Part shown: positions 16,153 through 24,413 of the stretch, piece after piece
Numbering within the stretch: position 1 is the first letter of the stretch
How the letters are laid out: the number at the start of each line of letters is the position of its first letter
Source: Phycisphaerae bacterium
GTDB lineage: Bacteria > Planctomycetota > Phycisphaerae > SM23-33
Length of the DNA stretch: 63,308 nt
NCBI GenBank assembly: GCA_011050235.1
Contig: DRGC01000093.1
Span: 1 to 63,308 of the forward strand
Direction of reading: 5' to 3'
Notes under the pieces: generated by a model
Databases searched by the model: none
Told to the model about the DNA's origin: nothing
The model's input: only the letters and a program-made list of their open reading frames with translations
Position numbers and translations under genes: made by a program

Positions 16153-16833
16153 TTACGCCTGGCATGAATGTTTTAGCTTTGCCACGGCCTGGTGGGCCAG
16201 GCGGGTGGGTTCGGGCAGGCGGAGGCTGCGGGTGGATTTGAGGGTCCATGAGACGGCCTGGTCGAGCGTGATGCGATGGCCGACGGAGATGTAGAGGGGC
16301 TTGACGTTGTCGCGGGTGCGGACGACCGAGCCGATGATGTTGCCGTCGTGGGTCAACCGGACCTTGCTGCCTCGCTTGGGGCCGACGTCGCGATGCTGGC
16401 CGCAGAGGCGGCTCTTGGCGACGCCGATGGCGGGCATGTCCAGCCAGAGGGCGACGTGGCAGGCCAGGCCCAGGCCGCGCGGGTGGGCGAGGCCCTGACC
16501 GTCGCACATCAGCAGGTCGGGTTGGCCGCCCAGCCGGCGGACGGCCTCGATGACGGCTGGGGCCTCACGAAAGCTCAATAGGCCCGGCACATAGGGGAAC
16601 ACGCACGGCAGGACGCAATAGGACTGCTCGATCACCTCCAGCGTCCGGGCGTCGCACAGCACAGCGGCGGCGGCGATCTTTCGGCCGCCCGACAGCAGCG
16701 CACAATCCGTGCCCACGATGGTGCGAGGCGTCTTCCTGAGTGGCTCGATGCGGACGGCCCCGGCGAGGTCCTTCTGGAGCTTGATGGCCTGCGTTGGGGT
16801 CAAGTCCCAATCGTGTCGCAGGCCGGGCCCCAT
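16153..16833 (-). CDS. nfi: Endonuclease V (deoxyinosine 3' endonuclease)
   Basis: A 226-residue endonuclease V, which nicks DNA at the second phosphodiester bond 3' of deoxyinosine. The catalytic Asp motif is VGTDCALLSGG, followed by YVPGLLSFREAP and CDGQGLAHPRGLGLA, all family hallmarks; GVAKSRLCG and KPLYISVGH follow. The start ATG at 16833 is 4 bp after the ltaE stop, so the two are co-translated. E. coli Nfi is 223 residues, in line with this length. Confidence 0.95.
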   Translation of the reverse strand: MGPGLRHDWDLTPTQAIKLQKDLAGAVRIEPLRKTPRTIVGTDCALLSGGRKIAAAAVLCDARTLEVIEQSYCVLPCVFPYVPGLLSFREAPAVIEAVRRLGGQPDLLMCDGQGLAHPRGLGLACHVALWLDMPAIGVAKSRLCGQHRDVGPKRGSKVRLTHDGNIIGSVVRTRDNVKPLYISVGHRITLDQAVSWTLKSTRSLRLPEPTRLAHQAVAKLKHSCQA

Positions 16834-16837
16834 GGCG

Positions 16838-17866
16838 TCAGCCCTTCATGATCTTGGCGACGGCCTTGAGGGTCGTGTCGATGTCATCCCGCGAGGTCAT
16901 CATATTGGGCACGGCCCGCAGCGAACCGTTGCCGCCAAGCAGCGCGATGCCCTCAGCGTCCAGCCCCTCGACCAGGTCGGCCGCCGGTATGGTCGTCACT
17001 CGAAAGTAGACCAGGTTCGTCTCGACGGTGGCCGGGTCGATCTCAATGCCGTCGATCTCGGCCAGGCCCTCAGCCAGCCGCTTGGCGTTGGCGTGGTCGT
17101 CGGCGATGCGGTCGCGGTTGTTCTCCAGTGCGTATATCGCGCCGGCTGCGATGATGCCCGCCTGCCGCATGCCGCCGCCGAACATCTTGCGGAAGCGCCT
17201 GGCCTCGGCGATGAAGTCCGCGTCGCCGGCGATGGCTGAGCCCACCGGCGCGCCGAGTGCTTTGGAAAAGCACACCGCCACCGAATCGAAATACTTGGCA
17301 TGCTCAGCCTCATTGACGCCGCTGGCGGCGGCTGCGTTCCACAGGCGCGCGCCGTCGAGGTGAAGCTTCAATCCCGCTTCGCGAGCGGCTGCGGCGACAT
17401 CGGCGATCTGCTCGATCGGCCAGACACTGCCGCCGCCGCGATTGTGCGTGTCTTCCACGCACACCAGCGTCGTGCGCGCAAAGTGCACGTCCGGGGTGCG
17501 CAGCGCGCCTCGCAGGTCATCGCCGGTGAACAGGCCTCGCTGGCCGGCGATGAGCTGACACATCACGCCCGAAATCGCCGCCGGGGCCCCAGCCTCGTAC
17601 CAGTACATGTGGCACTGGGCCTCCATGATGACCTCGTCGCCCGCGGTGGTCTGGGTCTTGAGGGCGATCTGGTTGGCCATCGAGCCGGACGGCACGAACA
17701 GCGCCGCATCCTTGCCCAGAATCTCCGCCGTCTGCTCTTCGAGCCGCTGAACCGTCGGATCGTGCCCCAGCACGTCATCATCGACCTCGGCGGAGGCCAT
17801 CACGCGCCGCATCTCGTCAGTAGGCTTGGTAACCGTGTCGCTTCGTAGATCAATCATGTCCAGCAT
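16838..17866 (-). CDS. ltaE: Low-specificity L-threonine aldolase
   Basis: A 342-residue PLP enzyme that cleaves L-threonine or L-allo-threonine to glycine and acetaldehyde. Hallmarks are [19 protein letters not shown], the [12 protein letters not shown] motif with the PLP-binding Asp/Arg, and the PLP lysine in [12 protein letters not shown]. The ATG at 17866 or the one at 17857 could be the start; the second begins right at the conserved segment. It follows dapB on the same strand with an inverted heptamer repeat in the gap. The left arm of that repeat begins 9 nt before this start, so it may affect translation. Confidence 0.94.
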   Translation of the reverse strand: MLDMIDLRSDTVTKPTDEMRRVMASAEVDDDVLGHDPTVQRLEEQTAEILGKDAALFVPSGSMANQIALKTQTTAGDEVIMEAQCHMYWYEAGAPAAISGVMCQLIAGQRGLFTGDDLRGALRTPDVHFARTTLVCVEDTHNRGGGSVWPIEQIADVAAAAREAGLKLHLDGARLWNAAAASGVNEAEHAKYFDSVAVCFSKALGAPVGSAIAGDADFIAEARRFRKMFGGGMRQAGIIAAGAIYALENNRDRIADDHANAKRLAEGLAEIDGIEIDPATVETNLVYFRVTTIPAADLVEGLDAEGIALLGGNGSLRAVPNMMTSRDDIDTTLKAVAKIMKG

Positions 17867-17875
17867 CCCATTGCA

Positions 17876-17943
17876 GATTGCGGATTTCGGATTGCGGATT
17901 CAACAACAGCTCAGGATTCCGGACCAATCCGCAATCCGCAATC
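17876..17943. repeat. Heptamer-array inverted repeat between dapB and ltaE (locus C)
   Basis: The left arm is GATTGCG, GATTTCG, GATTGCG, then GATT (17876-17900). The right arm is AATCCGC, AATCCGC, AATC (17926-17943), its complement. The right arm overlaps the dapB TGA (17942-17944), and the left arm starts 9 nt upstream of the ltaE ATG. As RNA it would form an intercistronic hairpin covering the ltaE ribosome binding region. The unit differs from loci A and B but has the same length. Confidence 0.88.
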
Positions 17944-18733
17944 AAACCAGTCCCAGCACATCCTGCATCGAGTACAGCCGCGGGGCTTTGCCCGCGATCC
18001 ATTGGGCCGCTCGCAGTGCGCCGCGGACGAAGGTGTCGCGGGTGTGGGCCGAGTGGCCGATCGTGATCGTCTCGCCTAAGTTGCCGAAGTGCACCGTATG
18101 CTCGCCGACCGTATCGCCCACGCGCAGTGCGTGCATACCGATCTCGCCGGCGTTTCGCGGGCACATGCCGCCCCGGCCGAAAACCGCCACCTCGCCATAA
18201 TTCTTGCCCGTCGCCTGGCAGATGCTCTTGGCCAGCGCGACGGCCGTCCCGGACGGGGCGTCCTTCTTGAACCGGTGGTGCGTCTCGGCGATCTCGATGT
18301 CGTAATCGTCGCCCAGCGCGCGGGCCACTTCGGCGACGACTTTCAGCAGCACATTGACGCCGACGGACATGTTGGCGGCCCGGACGATCGGGATGTCGGC
18401 GGCGGTGTCGGCGATCTCGGCGAGGTGGCTCTCGGTCAGACCGGTCGTGCCGATGATCATGGGGATGAGCTTCTGACGACAGATCGGCAGCCACTGCAGC
18501 GTGCCTTCCGGCAGGGAAAAATCGATCAGCACGTCCGGCGTGTCGGCCAGTTCGTTGCTGAGACAGACACCGAACGCCCCGACGCCGGCCAGCTCGCCGA
18601 CGTCCTTGCCCGTATCGGCATGGCCGGGCGATTCCAACGCGGCGACGATATCGAACTGTTCGGATTCAATGGCCAGCGCGGCGATCCGCCGCCCCATCCG
18701 CCCAGCCGCTCCGGTAATGGCAATCTTGGTCAT
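17942..18733 (-). CDS. dapB: 4-hydroxy-tetrahydrodipicolinate reductase
   Basis: A 263-residue enzyme reducing HTPA to tetrahydrodipicolinate in the lysine/diaminopimelate pathway. It has the nucleotide-binding AITGAAGRMGRRI, the IDFSLPEGT segment, and the active-site signature ETHHRFKKDAPSGTA. Meso-diaminopimelate from this pathway would be needed for a peptidoglycan wall, in line with the amidase gene here. It is the first gene of dapB-ltaE-nfi on the minus strand. Confidence 0.96.
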   Translation of the reverse strand: MTKIAITGAAGRMGRRIAALAIESEQFDIVAALESPGHADTGKDVGELAGVGAFGVCLSNELADTPDVLIDFSLPEGTLQWLPICRQKLIPMIIGTTGLTESHLAEIADTAADIPIVRAANMSVGVNVLLKVVAEVARALGDDYDIEIAETHHRFKKDAPSGTAVALAKSICQATGKNYGEVAVFGRGGMCPRNAGEIGMHALRVGDTVGEHTVHFGNLGETITIGHSAHTRDTFVRGALRAAQWIAGKAPRLYSMQDVLGLV

Positions 18734-18832
18734 GGCCGATCCCTTCCTGTCACGGGATCAAGGTGTACCGCATCGGCCGGCGAAACTCAACGCCCGCTTG
18801 GTCGCCGCCGGCTGGTCCGATAGGATATTGAC

Positions 18833-19480
18833 GTGAATGAGTTGCTAACCTTCCTGGCCTCGGCCATTGTGATCTCGCTGTCGGGCGTGTTGGCGCCGGG
18901 CGCGCTGACGGCTGCCACGATCGCCGCCGGCGCGCGCCGCCGCTGGGCCGGGACGATGATAGCGGTGGGCCATGGGATCGTCGAGCTGCCGCTGATCGTG
19001 CTGATCGTAATCGGCATGGACAAGCTGCTGAAGGTCGAAGGGGTCCGAATCGGCATCGGCCTGGCCGGCGGCGTGTTCCTGCTGATGATGGCGTGGGGAA
19101 TGTTTCGAGCACTTCGCCACCCCACAAGCGACGATAACCAGGCGGCCTCGGCCACTCGTCACCCGATCCTGATCGGTATCATCCTGTCGGCGTCCAACCC
19201 CTACTTTCTGCTGTGGTGGGCGACGGTCGGGCTGGCCCTGGCGACCAAGGCCGTCAGCCTGGGCGTCATGGCCTTTGTGCTCTTCGCCCTGATCCACTGG
19301 CTGCTGGACCTGATCTGGCTGACGATTCTGTCCTGGGTGACCTTCGGCGGCGGCAAGCTGATGGGCAACGTCCCGCAACGAGTGATCCTCGGCATCTGCG
19401 CAGCGGCGATGGTATTCTTCGGCGGGACGTTCCTGTGGGAAGCAGGCTGGTCGCTGCACAGCCTTCTCGCCGGTAGCTAG
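18833..19480 (+). CDS. LysE/RhtB family amino-acid exporter
   Basis: A 215-residue protein with about six membrane spans and the LysE-type N-terminus (SLSGVLAPGALTAATIAAG), plus SNPYFLLWWATVG, which resembles the conserved NP-x-FLLWW region of the family. These carriers export amino acids such as lysine, threonine or homoserine by proton antiport. Substrate is not readable. It is divergent from dapB, about 100 bp apart. Confidence 0.82.
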   Translation: MNELLTFLASAIVISLSGVLAPGALTAATIAAGARRRWAGTMIAVGHGIVELPLIVLIVIGMDKLLKVEGVRIGIGLAGGVFLLMMAWGMFRALRHPTSDDNQAASATRHPILIGIILSASNPYFLLWWATVGLALATKAVSLGVMAFVLFALIHWLLDLIWLTILSWVTFGGGKLMGNVPQRVILGICAAAMVFFGGTFLWEAGWSLHSLLAGS

Positions 19481-19503
19481 AGCGGCGGGCACAATTGCGT
19501 ATC

Positions 19504-19651
19504 GCGCGGCGTCCCGATGTACATCGGGACGCCAACCGACGCTATGCGGCGCCACGCTGCCACTTGGCTTCGACGAGATCACTCGAGTCGTGGGAGCGTG
19601 CCTTATCGCATCGGCATCTGCCGCCCGCACGCTTCTGTAAGCAGAAGCGTG
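19504..19651. repeat. Cluster of three palindromes between convergent genes
   Basis: GGCGTCCCGATG followed by TACATCGGGACGCC (19508-19533) is a perfect palindrome and the second copy of the element at 16111. Next is a long imperfect hairpin built on CACGCT and AGCGTG (about 19552-19602). Last is CACGCTTCTG-TAAG-CAGAAGCGTG (19628-19651), a perfect 10-bp stem. The 262-bp gap between the LysE and lyase-like genes has no gene otherwise. Confidence 0.75.
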
Positions 19652-19712
19652 GCACCCGAGACGTTGTCTTTGTGAAGGATAAGCCGAAGATGAAAAGCGT
19701 AGCCCAGCCCCC

Positions 19713-19740
19713 GGTTCCCGGTTCCTGGTTCCCGGCTCCC
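19713..19740. repeat. Heptamer array at the end of the PL22-like gene (locus F)
   Basis: Four direct units, GGTTCCC, GGTTCCT, GGTTCCC, GGCTCCC. The array ends two bases before the TAA of the minus-strand gene at 19743. No inverted partner arm is visible. Confidence 0.8.
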
Positions 19741-19742
19741 AC

Positions 19743-20918
19743 TTACACCTGCACCACCCACACGTCGGTGCGTTTGTCTTTGGCGACGTTGAAGGCGACG
19801 TACTTGCCCGCCTTGTCGGTGGAGGGGTGGGCGTGGGAGGCCTGGCCGGGGATGGAGTTCAGCTCGGTCTTGTGCTCGCAGATGGTTTCGAAGCGCGGCT
19901 CGTCGCTGTCGTAGTACAGCCACACCAGTTTGTCGGGGGTGACATTGCCGTCGAGGATGATGGCCGGTCGGTCCCCGCCGGCAGCGGCGACGTGCCCGTA
20001 GTGTTTGCCCTCCTCGAACGTCCACTCACGATAGATCTCGCCGTCGGGGCCAGCGGCGCCGATGTACCACGGGCACGGGCCGTCGACCAGCACCGCCGGG
20101 CCGTGATAGAGCAGCAGTTCGCCGTCCCAGCTCCACGCGGCGTGGATCTGGAACTTGGCCTCGGCCCGGGGCGTCAGGGCCGTCAACTCGCCGGTCGAAA
20201 TCCGCAGTGTCCAGCACCGCGAGGTCTTGGAGTAATCGCCCCCGGCGTGCCACATCGGCGGGCGGTCGCGGTCGAGGTAGAACAGGTCCCCGTCCACCGG
20301 GTTGTGCTCGACGTGACACATCCGCATCGCCGGGTCCTCAAAGATCACCTCGGTATCGCCTCCGGCCAGCGGAACGCGAACAAGCCGCGACACCATGCCC
20401 TTGCCGCCCGCGAAGACCTCCTTGAAGGGCCTTTGCTGCTCGACCGGCAAGCCCGCGATGGCGTCCGGATGCTCCCGGACCACGGCGGTAATCAGCTCGG
20501 TCTCGGGCGGGTCGATACTGATCATCGCTCCGCGCCATTCGTCGCCGAGGTCCTCGATGATCGTCCGCTCTTCGAGCGTATACAGGTTCACCGCCCGCAT
20601 CCTCTTGCCGTGCCAGAAGGGCATCCAGCCGCTTCGGGGCGCGACCATCGCGGCGGAGATCGTCTTGGCCTCGCCGGAGATCGGATCGATCAGGCAGGTG
20701 ATGTCGCCGGTGGCCACGTGAGCGCGGCACAGAGCGCTGTAGCCGTCGCGCAGCGTCGAGAAAATCATGAACTCCCCGTCGTCGGTGAAGGTCGTCCGCG
20801 TGTGATACGGGGCCTTCTCGTTGATATCACCGACGGTCGTAATCCGCCGCACCATCCGCCCGGTCACGGCGTCGGTGTGAGTCTGCGATTCGTTCCAAGT
20901 CTTGCCCTTGGTGAACAT
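19743..20918 (-). CDS. Oligogalacturonate lyase-like protein (PL22-type beta-propeller)
   Basis: A 391-residue protein resembling family PL22 oligogalacturonide lyases: the N-terminal ESQTHTDAVTGRMVRRIT, YHTRTTFTDDGEFMIFST, repeated blade-like motifs, and HAHPSTDKAGKYVAFN near the end; histidines in MCHVEHNPVD fit the metal site. PL22 enzymes cleave short pectin oligomers in the cytoplasm or periplasm; no signal peptide is seen. Many Planctomycete relatives are of unproven activity. The ATG at 20918 is preferred over a GTG at 20930 because GGAGG lies 6 nt upstream of it. Confidence 0.8.
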   Translation of the reverse strand: MFTKGKTWNESQTHTDAVTGRMVRRITTVGDINEKAPYHTRTTFTDDGEFMIFSTLRDGYSALCRAHVATGDITCLIDPISGEAKTISAAMVAPRSGWMPFWHGKRMRAVNLYTLEERTIIEDLGDEWRGAMISIDPPETELITAVVREHPDAIAGLPVEQQRPFKEVFAGGKGMVSRLVRVPLAGGDTEVIFEDPAMRMCHVEHNPVDGDLFYLDRDRPPMWHAGGDYSKTSRCWTLRISTGELTALTPRAEAKFQIHAAWSWDGELLLYHGPAVLVDGPCPWYIGAAGPDGEIYREWTFEEGKHYGHVAAAGGDRPAIILDGNVTPDKLVWLYYDSDEPRFETICEHKTELNSIPGQASHAHPSTDKAGKYVAFNVAKDKRTDVWVVQV

Positions 20919-20935
20919 CTGCGCCTCCACTGCTG

Positions 20936-21039
20936 GCTAAAAGCTGAAAGCTGAAAGCTGAAAGCTAAAAGCTAAAATGCGTTGTCGCAGTCGATGGCGG
21001 CGGAACATTTAAGCTTTCAGCTTTAAGCTTTCAGTTTTC
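20936..21039. repeat. Heptamer-array inverted repeat between rhomboid and PL22-like genes (locus D)
   Basis: The left arm has six units (GCTAAAA, then GCTGAAA three times, then GCTAAAA twice; 20936-20977). The right arm has four complementary-type units (AGCTTTC, AGCTTTA, AGCTTTC, AGTTTTC; 21012-21039). The right arm ends 4 bases before the rhomboid stop codon and the left arm ends 17 bases before the PL22 start, just upstream of its GGAGG. Confidence 0.85.
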
Positions 21040-21043
21040 CTTC

Positions 21044-21937
21044 CTATTCGTTTCGCTGGCGTTTGGTGGCTGCGGCGAGGGTCTTCTTCTCTTTGCCGCT
21101 GAGGCTGTTGATGCCTTCGTTGTGGATCTTGCGGAGAATCTCGTCGATGGTCTTCTCCTCCTCATCCTCGCGTTTGACCTTGCGATCCCACGCGCCCTGC
21201 TGGACTTGGACCCGCGCCGAAGCCAGCCGCATCCCCAACAGCGGCAAGACCCAGATCCAAAACGCCCCGGCCACCGCGCCGCCCAGATGGGCGACATCCG
21301 ACCAGAACTGCGGCCGAAACTCCCCGGACGAGACCGAAGAGAGGATCACCACGATCATGCCGCCGAAGATGAGCAAGGCCGCCATGCGGATCGGCACAGG
21401 AAACAGGACGAGGATCAACCGAAACTGCGGAAACAGCACCGCACACGCCAGCAGGATCCCGAAGATGCCGCCCGAGGCGCCCACGAGCGGGAAGTTCGGG
21501 TCAAGCCCCACCAGAGCGCCCATGATGGCATAGGCGACGCCGGCCGTCGCCCCGCACGTCAGGTAAAACCACAGGAACCGCCGCGTCCCCCACTGCTTCT
21601 CCAGCGGCGAGCCCAGCATGTACAGCCCCAGCATGTTCAAGCCGATGTGCCAGAAGCCGGCGTGCAGGAACTGGAACGTCACGTATCGCCACACCTGCCA
21701 CCAGCCCCCCCACGTGACGCCGAACGCCGCGCTCAACGGGCCGGGGCCGAACCGCGACGTATCCGCGACAGCTTGAAGGATGAAGACGCCCACATTGATC
21801 AGCAGCATAATCTTGACCGCACGGGCCGGCTTGGGCATGCCAACCATGATGCCCCGGCCGAAGCCCCCGATTCCGCCACGGCCGCCACCGCCGCTCTGGA
21901 AGTCCTCACGCAGGTAGGGTCGGTCGTAGAAGCCCAT
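21044..21937 (-). CDS. Rhomboid family intramembrane serine protease
   Basis: A 297-residue protein with a glycine-rich cytoplasmic N-terminus and about six membrane spans. The active-site serine is in VGASGGIFGILLA and the histidine in SDVAHLGGAVAGAF; FWHIGLNMLGLYMLG is the conserved HxxxN segment. A charged C-terminal tail of about 55 residues follows. It cleaves transmembrane substrates within the bilayer; substrates are unknown. Its stop is followed by heptamer locus D and its start directly abuts the NUDIX stop, so the two are co-translated. Confidence 0.93.
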   Translation of the reverse strand: MGFYDRPYLREDFQSGGGGRGGIGGFGRGIMVGMPKPARAVKIMLLINVGVFILQAVADTSRFGPGPLSAAFGVTWGGWWQVWRYVTFQFLHAGFWHIGLNMLGLYMLGSPLEKQWGTRRFLWFYLTCGATAGVAYAIMGALVGLDPNFPLVGASGGIFGILLACAVLFPQFRLILVLFPVPIRMAALLIFGGMIVVILSSVSSGEFRPQFWSDVAHLGGAVAGAFWIWVLPLLGMRLASARVQVQQGAWDRKVKREDEEEKTIDEILRKIHNEGINSLSGKEKKTLAAATKRQRNE

Positions 21938-22483
21938 CTAACAGGTCCCCTCCCGCAGCCAGTACAGCGTCAGGCCTGCGATGGTCTTGGCGTCGTGGAT
22001 TTCGCCGCTGAGGATCATCTGGCGAATCTCGCGGTCGGTATGCGGCTCGAGCGTGATTTTCTCGTAGGTCTCGAGCTCCTGGCGCCCTTCAGACAGCCCG
22101 GTGGCCAGGTAGACGGGCATGGTCTCGTCGGCGTTGCCGGGGGCGGAGTAGAACTCGCCGAGCTTCTCCAGCCGCCCGGCCACGTAGCCCGTCTCTTCGG
22201 TCAACTCGCGCCCGGCGGCGGCTTCGGCCGATTCGCCGTCGTCGATCCGTCCGGCCGGCAGCTCCAGGAGGTCTTCCTGCACGGCAAAGCGGGTGTTGCG
22301 GATCAGCACGATGCGACCATCGTCGAGGATCGGCACGATCACGGCCGAGCCGGTGTAGTGGAAGTAATCGCGGTCGACGACGCGGCCGTCGTCCATTCGC
22401 AGCTTCACGAAGTACCCTTTGACAGTCTTGCCGTCGAAGGCCAACTCATGGTCGACAAATCGCTGGTCAAAGCTCTTGGCCAT
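21938..22483 (-). CDS. NUDIX hydrolase (ADP-ribose pyrophosphatase-like)
   Basis: A 181-residue NUDIX protein. The box G-x5-E-x7-REUxEExG is complete (GRIDDGESAEAAAGRELTEE plus TG). The flanking LIRNTRFAVQEDLLELPAG resembles the ADP-ribose pyrophosphatase group, whose members hydrolyse ADP-sugars. The start at 22483 is placed by the beginning of homology; there is no Shine-Dalgarno, but a strong promoter ends 7 nt upstream, suggesting a leaderless transcript. It is the first gene of a NUDIX - rhomboid - PL22-like run. Confidence 0.9.
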   Translation of the reverse strand: MAKSFDQRFVDHELAFDGKTVKGYFVKLRMDDGRVVDRDYFHYTGSAVIVPILDDGRIVLIRNTRFAVQEDLLELPAGRIDDGESAEAAAGRELTEETGYVAGRLEKLGEFYSAPGNADETMPVYLATGLSEGRQELETYEKITLEPHTDREIRQMILSGEIHDAKTIAGLTLYWLREGTC

Positions 22484-22490
22484 GGGGCGG

Positions 22491-22519
22491 ATTATAGACC
22501 TCCATCCGCCCGGCGACAA
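22491..22519 (-). promoter_or_regulatory. Sigma70 promoter giving a leaderless NUDIX transcript
   Basis: On the minus strand TTGTCG (22519-22514), a 17-bp spacer and a perfect TATAAT (22496-22491). The -10 is followed by CCGCCCC and then the ATG at 22483, so the start codon coincides with the expected first transcribed base. Confidence 0.6.
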
Positions 22520-22631
22520 CTCCCGCGATCAAGGGCCTTTGGCCTTGTCGGAGCCGCGGGCGGCGCGTATGCTGAGGTCTCGTGACCACCACAGTCGACC
22601 GTTCGGGCACTCCAGACCGGAAGGACCACTC

Positions 22632-23180
22632 ATGCGCCTGACAAATCGAAAATGGATCATCGCCATGTGTACCGTCGTGTTCATCGCCGCCCTGTCCACG
22701 GCTGAGGACGCCGACAAGGCCGCCGAGGGCCAGTACCGCGATGAAACCAACGGGTTCACCATCACGCCGCCGACAGGCTGGACCACCAAGCAGGCCGGCG
22801 TCGGCCAGGTGTTCTTCCACAGTCCGTTGGAGAGCAAGACCGACGGGTTCAGTGAGAACATCAACATCATCGTCGGCCAGGCAGACAAGCTGCCGGATCT
22901 CGAAAGCTTCAAGAAGGCGATGACCGCCGGGATGGAAGCGGTCTTCGAAAACTTCACGTTCATCGAAGCCGCCGTCACCAACGTGAACGGGATGAAGGCC
23001 ATTCGCACAGTGTTCACGTTCACGATGAAGAAGTTCACCATCAAGTCGGTCCAGTACATGATCATCAAGGACGGCAAGAGTTTCACCATCACCGGCACGG
23101 CGCTGGCCGACACCTACGAGACTTACCTGACCGCCTTCGAAGCGACGGTCGGCACGCTGCAGATCGACAAGGCCGAATGA
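22632..23180 (+). CDS. Secreted protein, DcrB/PsbP-like fold, unknown function
   Basis: A 182-residue protein with a signal peptide (residues about 1-24, cleavage after LSTA). The mature part begins YRDETNGFTITPPTGW, as in DcrB/PsbP-like domains, and ends with the typical ALADTYETYLTAFEATVGTL. Members bind to envelope or photosynthetic complexes elsewhere; role here is unknown. GAAGGA precedes the ATG at 22632. Its end overlaps the dxr start by 4 bp (ATGA), so it is translationally coupled to the isoprenoid gene. Confidence 0.75.
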   Translation: MRLTNRKWIIAMCTVVFIAALSTAEDADKAAEGQYRDETNGFTITPPTGWTTKQAGVGQVFFHSPLESKTDGFSENINIIVGQADKLPDLESFKKAMTAGMEAVFENFTFIEAAVTNVNGMKAIRTVFTFTMKKFTIKSVQYMIIKDGKSFTITGTALADTYETYLTAFEATVGTLQIDKAE

Positions 23181-24340
23181 AGAGCAAACGGATCGCCATA
23201 TTGGGTTCGACCGGCAGCATCGGCCGTCAGGGGTTGGAGGTCATCTCCGCCCAGCCTGAGTTGACGGTTTGCGCGCTGGCGGCCGGGAGCAACTGGCGGA
23301 ACCTCGCCAGCCAGGCGCGCGAGTTCGCTCCCGAGCTGGTCGCCATCGCCGACGGCGCCGTTGCCGACGACCTCCGGCGGGACCTGCCCGAGACGATCGG
23401 CGTGCTGTCGGGGCCCGATTCACCGGCCGACCTGGTCCGCCGCACGCGGCCCGACGTGCTGCTGGTGGGCGTGGTGGGCTCGGCCGGGCTCGAGCCGACG
23501 CTGGCTGGCATCGAATGCGGCGCGACGCTGGCGATCGCCAACAAGGAAACGTTCGTGATGGCCGGCGCCATCGTCATGCCCGCCGCCCGGCAGGCGTGTG
23601 TGCCCATCGTGCCCGTCGACAGCGAGCACTCGGCGATTTACCAATGTTTGCTGGCCGGGCAGCGCGAGGAGGTCCGGCGGGTGACGATCACGGCCTCCGG
23701 CGGGGCGCTGCGCGACTGGGACGCCGCCGCAGCCGACCAGGCGACCGTCGAGGACGCCCTGAAGCACCCGACCTGGTCGATGGGCCGGAAGGTCACGATC
23801 GACTCGGCGACGCTGATGAACAAGGCGTTGGAAGTGGTCGAGGCCCACTGGCTGTTCGACCTGTCCGCCGACCAGATCGACGTGGTCATCCACCCTGAAT
23901 CGATCGTCCACGCGATCGTGGAGTTCGTCGACGGGGCGGCGGTCGCACAGTTGGCGGCCCCGGATATGACCACGCCGATCGCCTATGCGTTGAACTTCCC
24001 GCATCGCCCCACGCGAAAGGTGGCGCCGCTGGACCTCGGCGCCATAGGCCAACTGACGTTTCGGCCTCTGGAAGGCCGATTCCAGCGCGCCGTGGCGCTG
24101 GGCTACGAGGCCATCCGCCGCGGCGGGCCGGCCGGCGCCGTGCTCAATAGCGCCAACGAAGCAGCCGTCGAAGCGTTTCTGGCCGGACGGATTCGTTTCG
24201 GTCAAATCGTCCCGTTGGTCGAGGATGTCCTAAAGGACACCCCGCCCGATGACGAGATTACGTTAGAATCGCTTCAGGCAGCGGCTGCGTGGGCGGACCG
24301 GCAGGTTGCCGAACGGCTGGAGGCGCTCAAAGCCATCTGA
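23177..24340 (+). CDS. dxr: 1-deoxy-D-xylulose-5-phosphate reductoisomerase
   Basis: A 387-residue enzyme of the MEP isoprenoid pathway, making MEP from DXP with NADPH. Hallmarks: ILGSTGSIGRQGLEVI, ANKETFVMAG, the metal site VPVDSEHSAIYQCL, TASGGALRDW, HPTWSMGRKVTIDSATLMNK. It is coupled to the upstream secreted-protein gene and followed 73 bp later by rseP; dxr and rseP are adjacent in many bacteria. Confidence 0.97.
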   Translation: MKSKRIAILGSTGSIGRQGLEVISAQPELTVCALAAGSNWRNLASQAREFAPELVAIADGAVADDLRRDLPETIGVLSGPDSPADLVRRTRPDVLLVGVVGSAGLEPTLAGIECGATLAIANKETFVMAGAIVMPAARQACVPIVPVDSEHSAIYQCLLAGQREEVRRVTITASGGALRDWDAAAADQATVEDALKHPTWSMGRKVTIDSATLMNKALEVVEAHWLFDLSADQIDVVIHPESIVHAIVEFVDGAAVAQLAAPDMTTPIAYALNFPHRPTRKVAPLDLGAIGQLTFRPLEGRFQRAVALGYEAIRRGGPAGAVLNSANEAAVEAFLAGRIRFGQIVPLVEDVLKDTPPDDEITLESLQAAAAWADRQVAERLEALKAI

Positions 24341-24413
24341 CCGAACAAGGCCAAAGCAACAATCGCGCGTCGTCGCCGAAGACCGACAACAAGACCAAGG
24401 AACCGACCGAATA

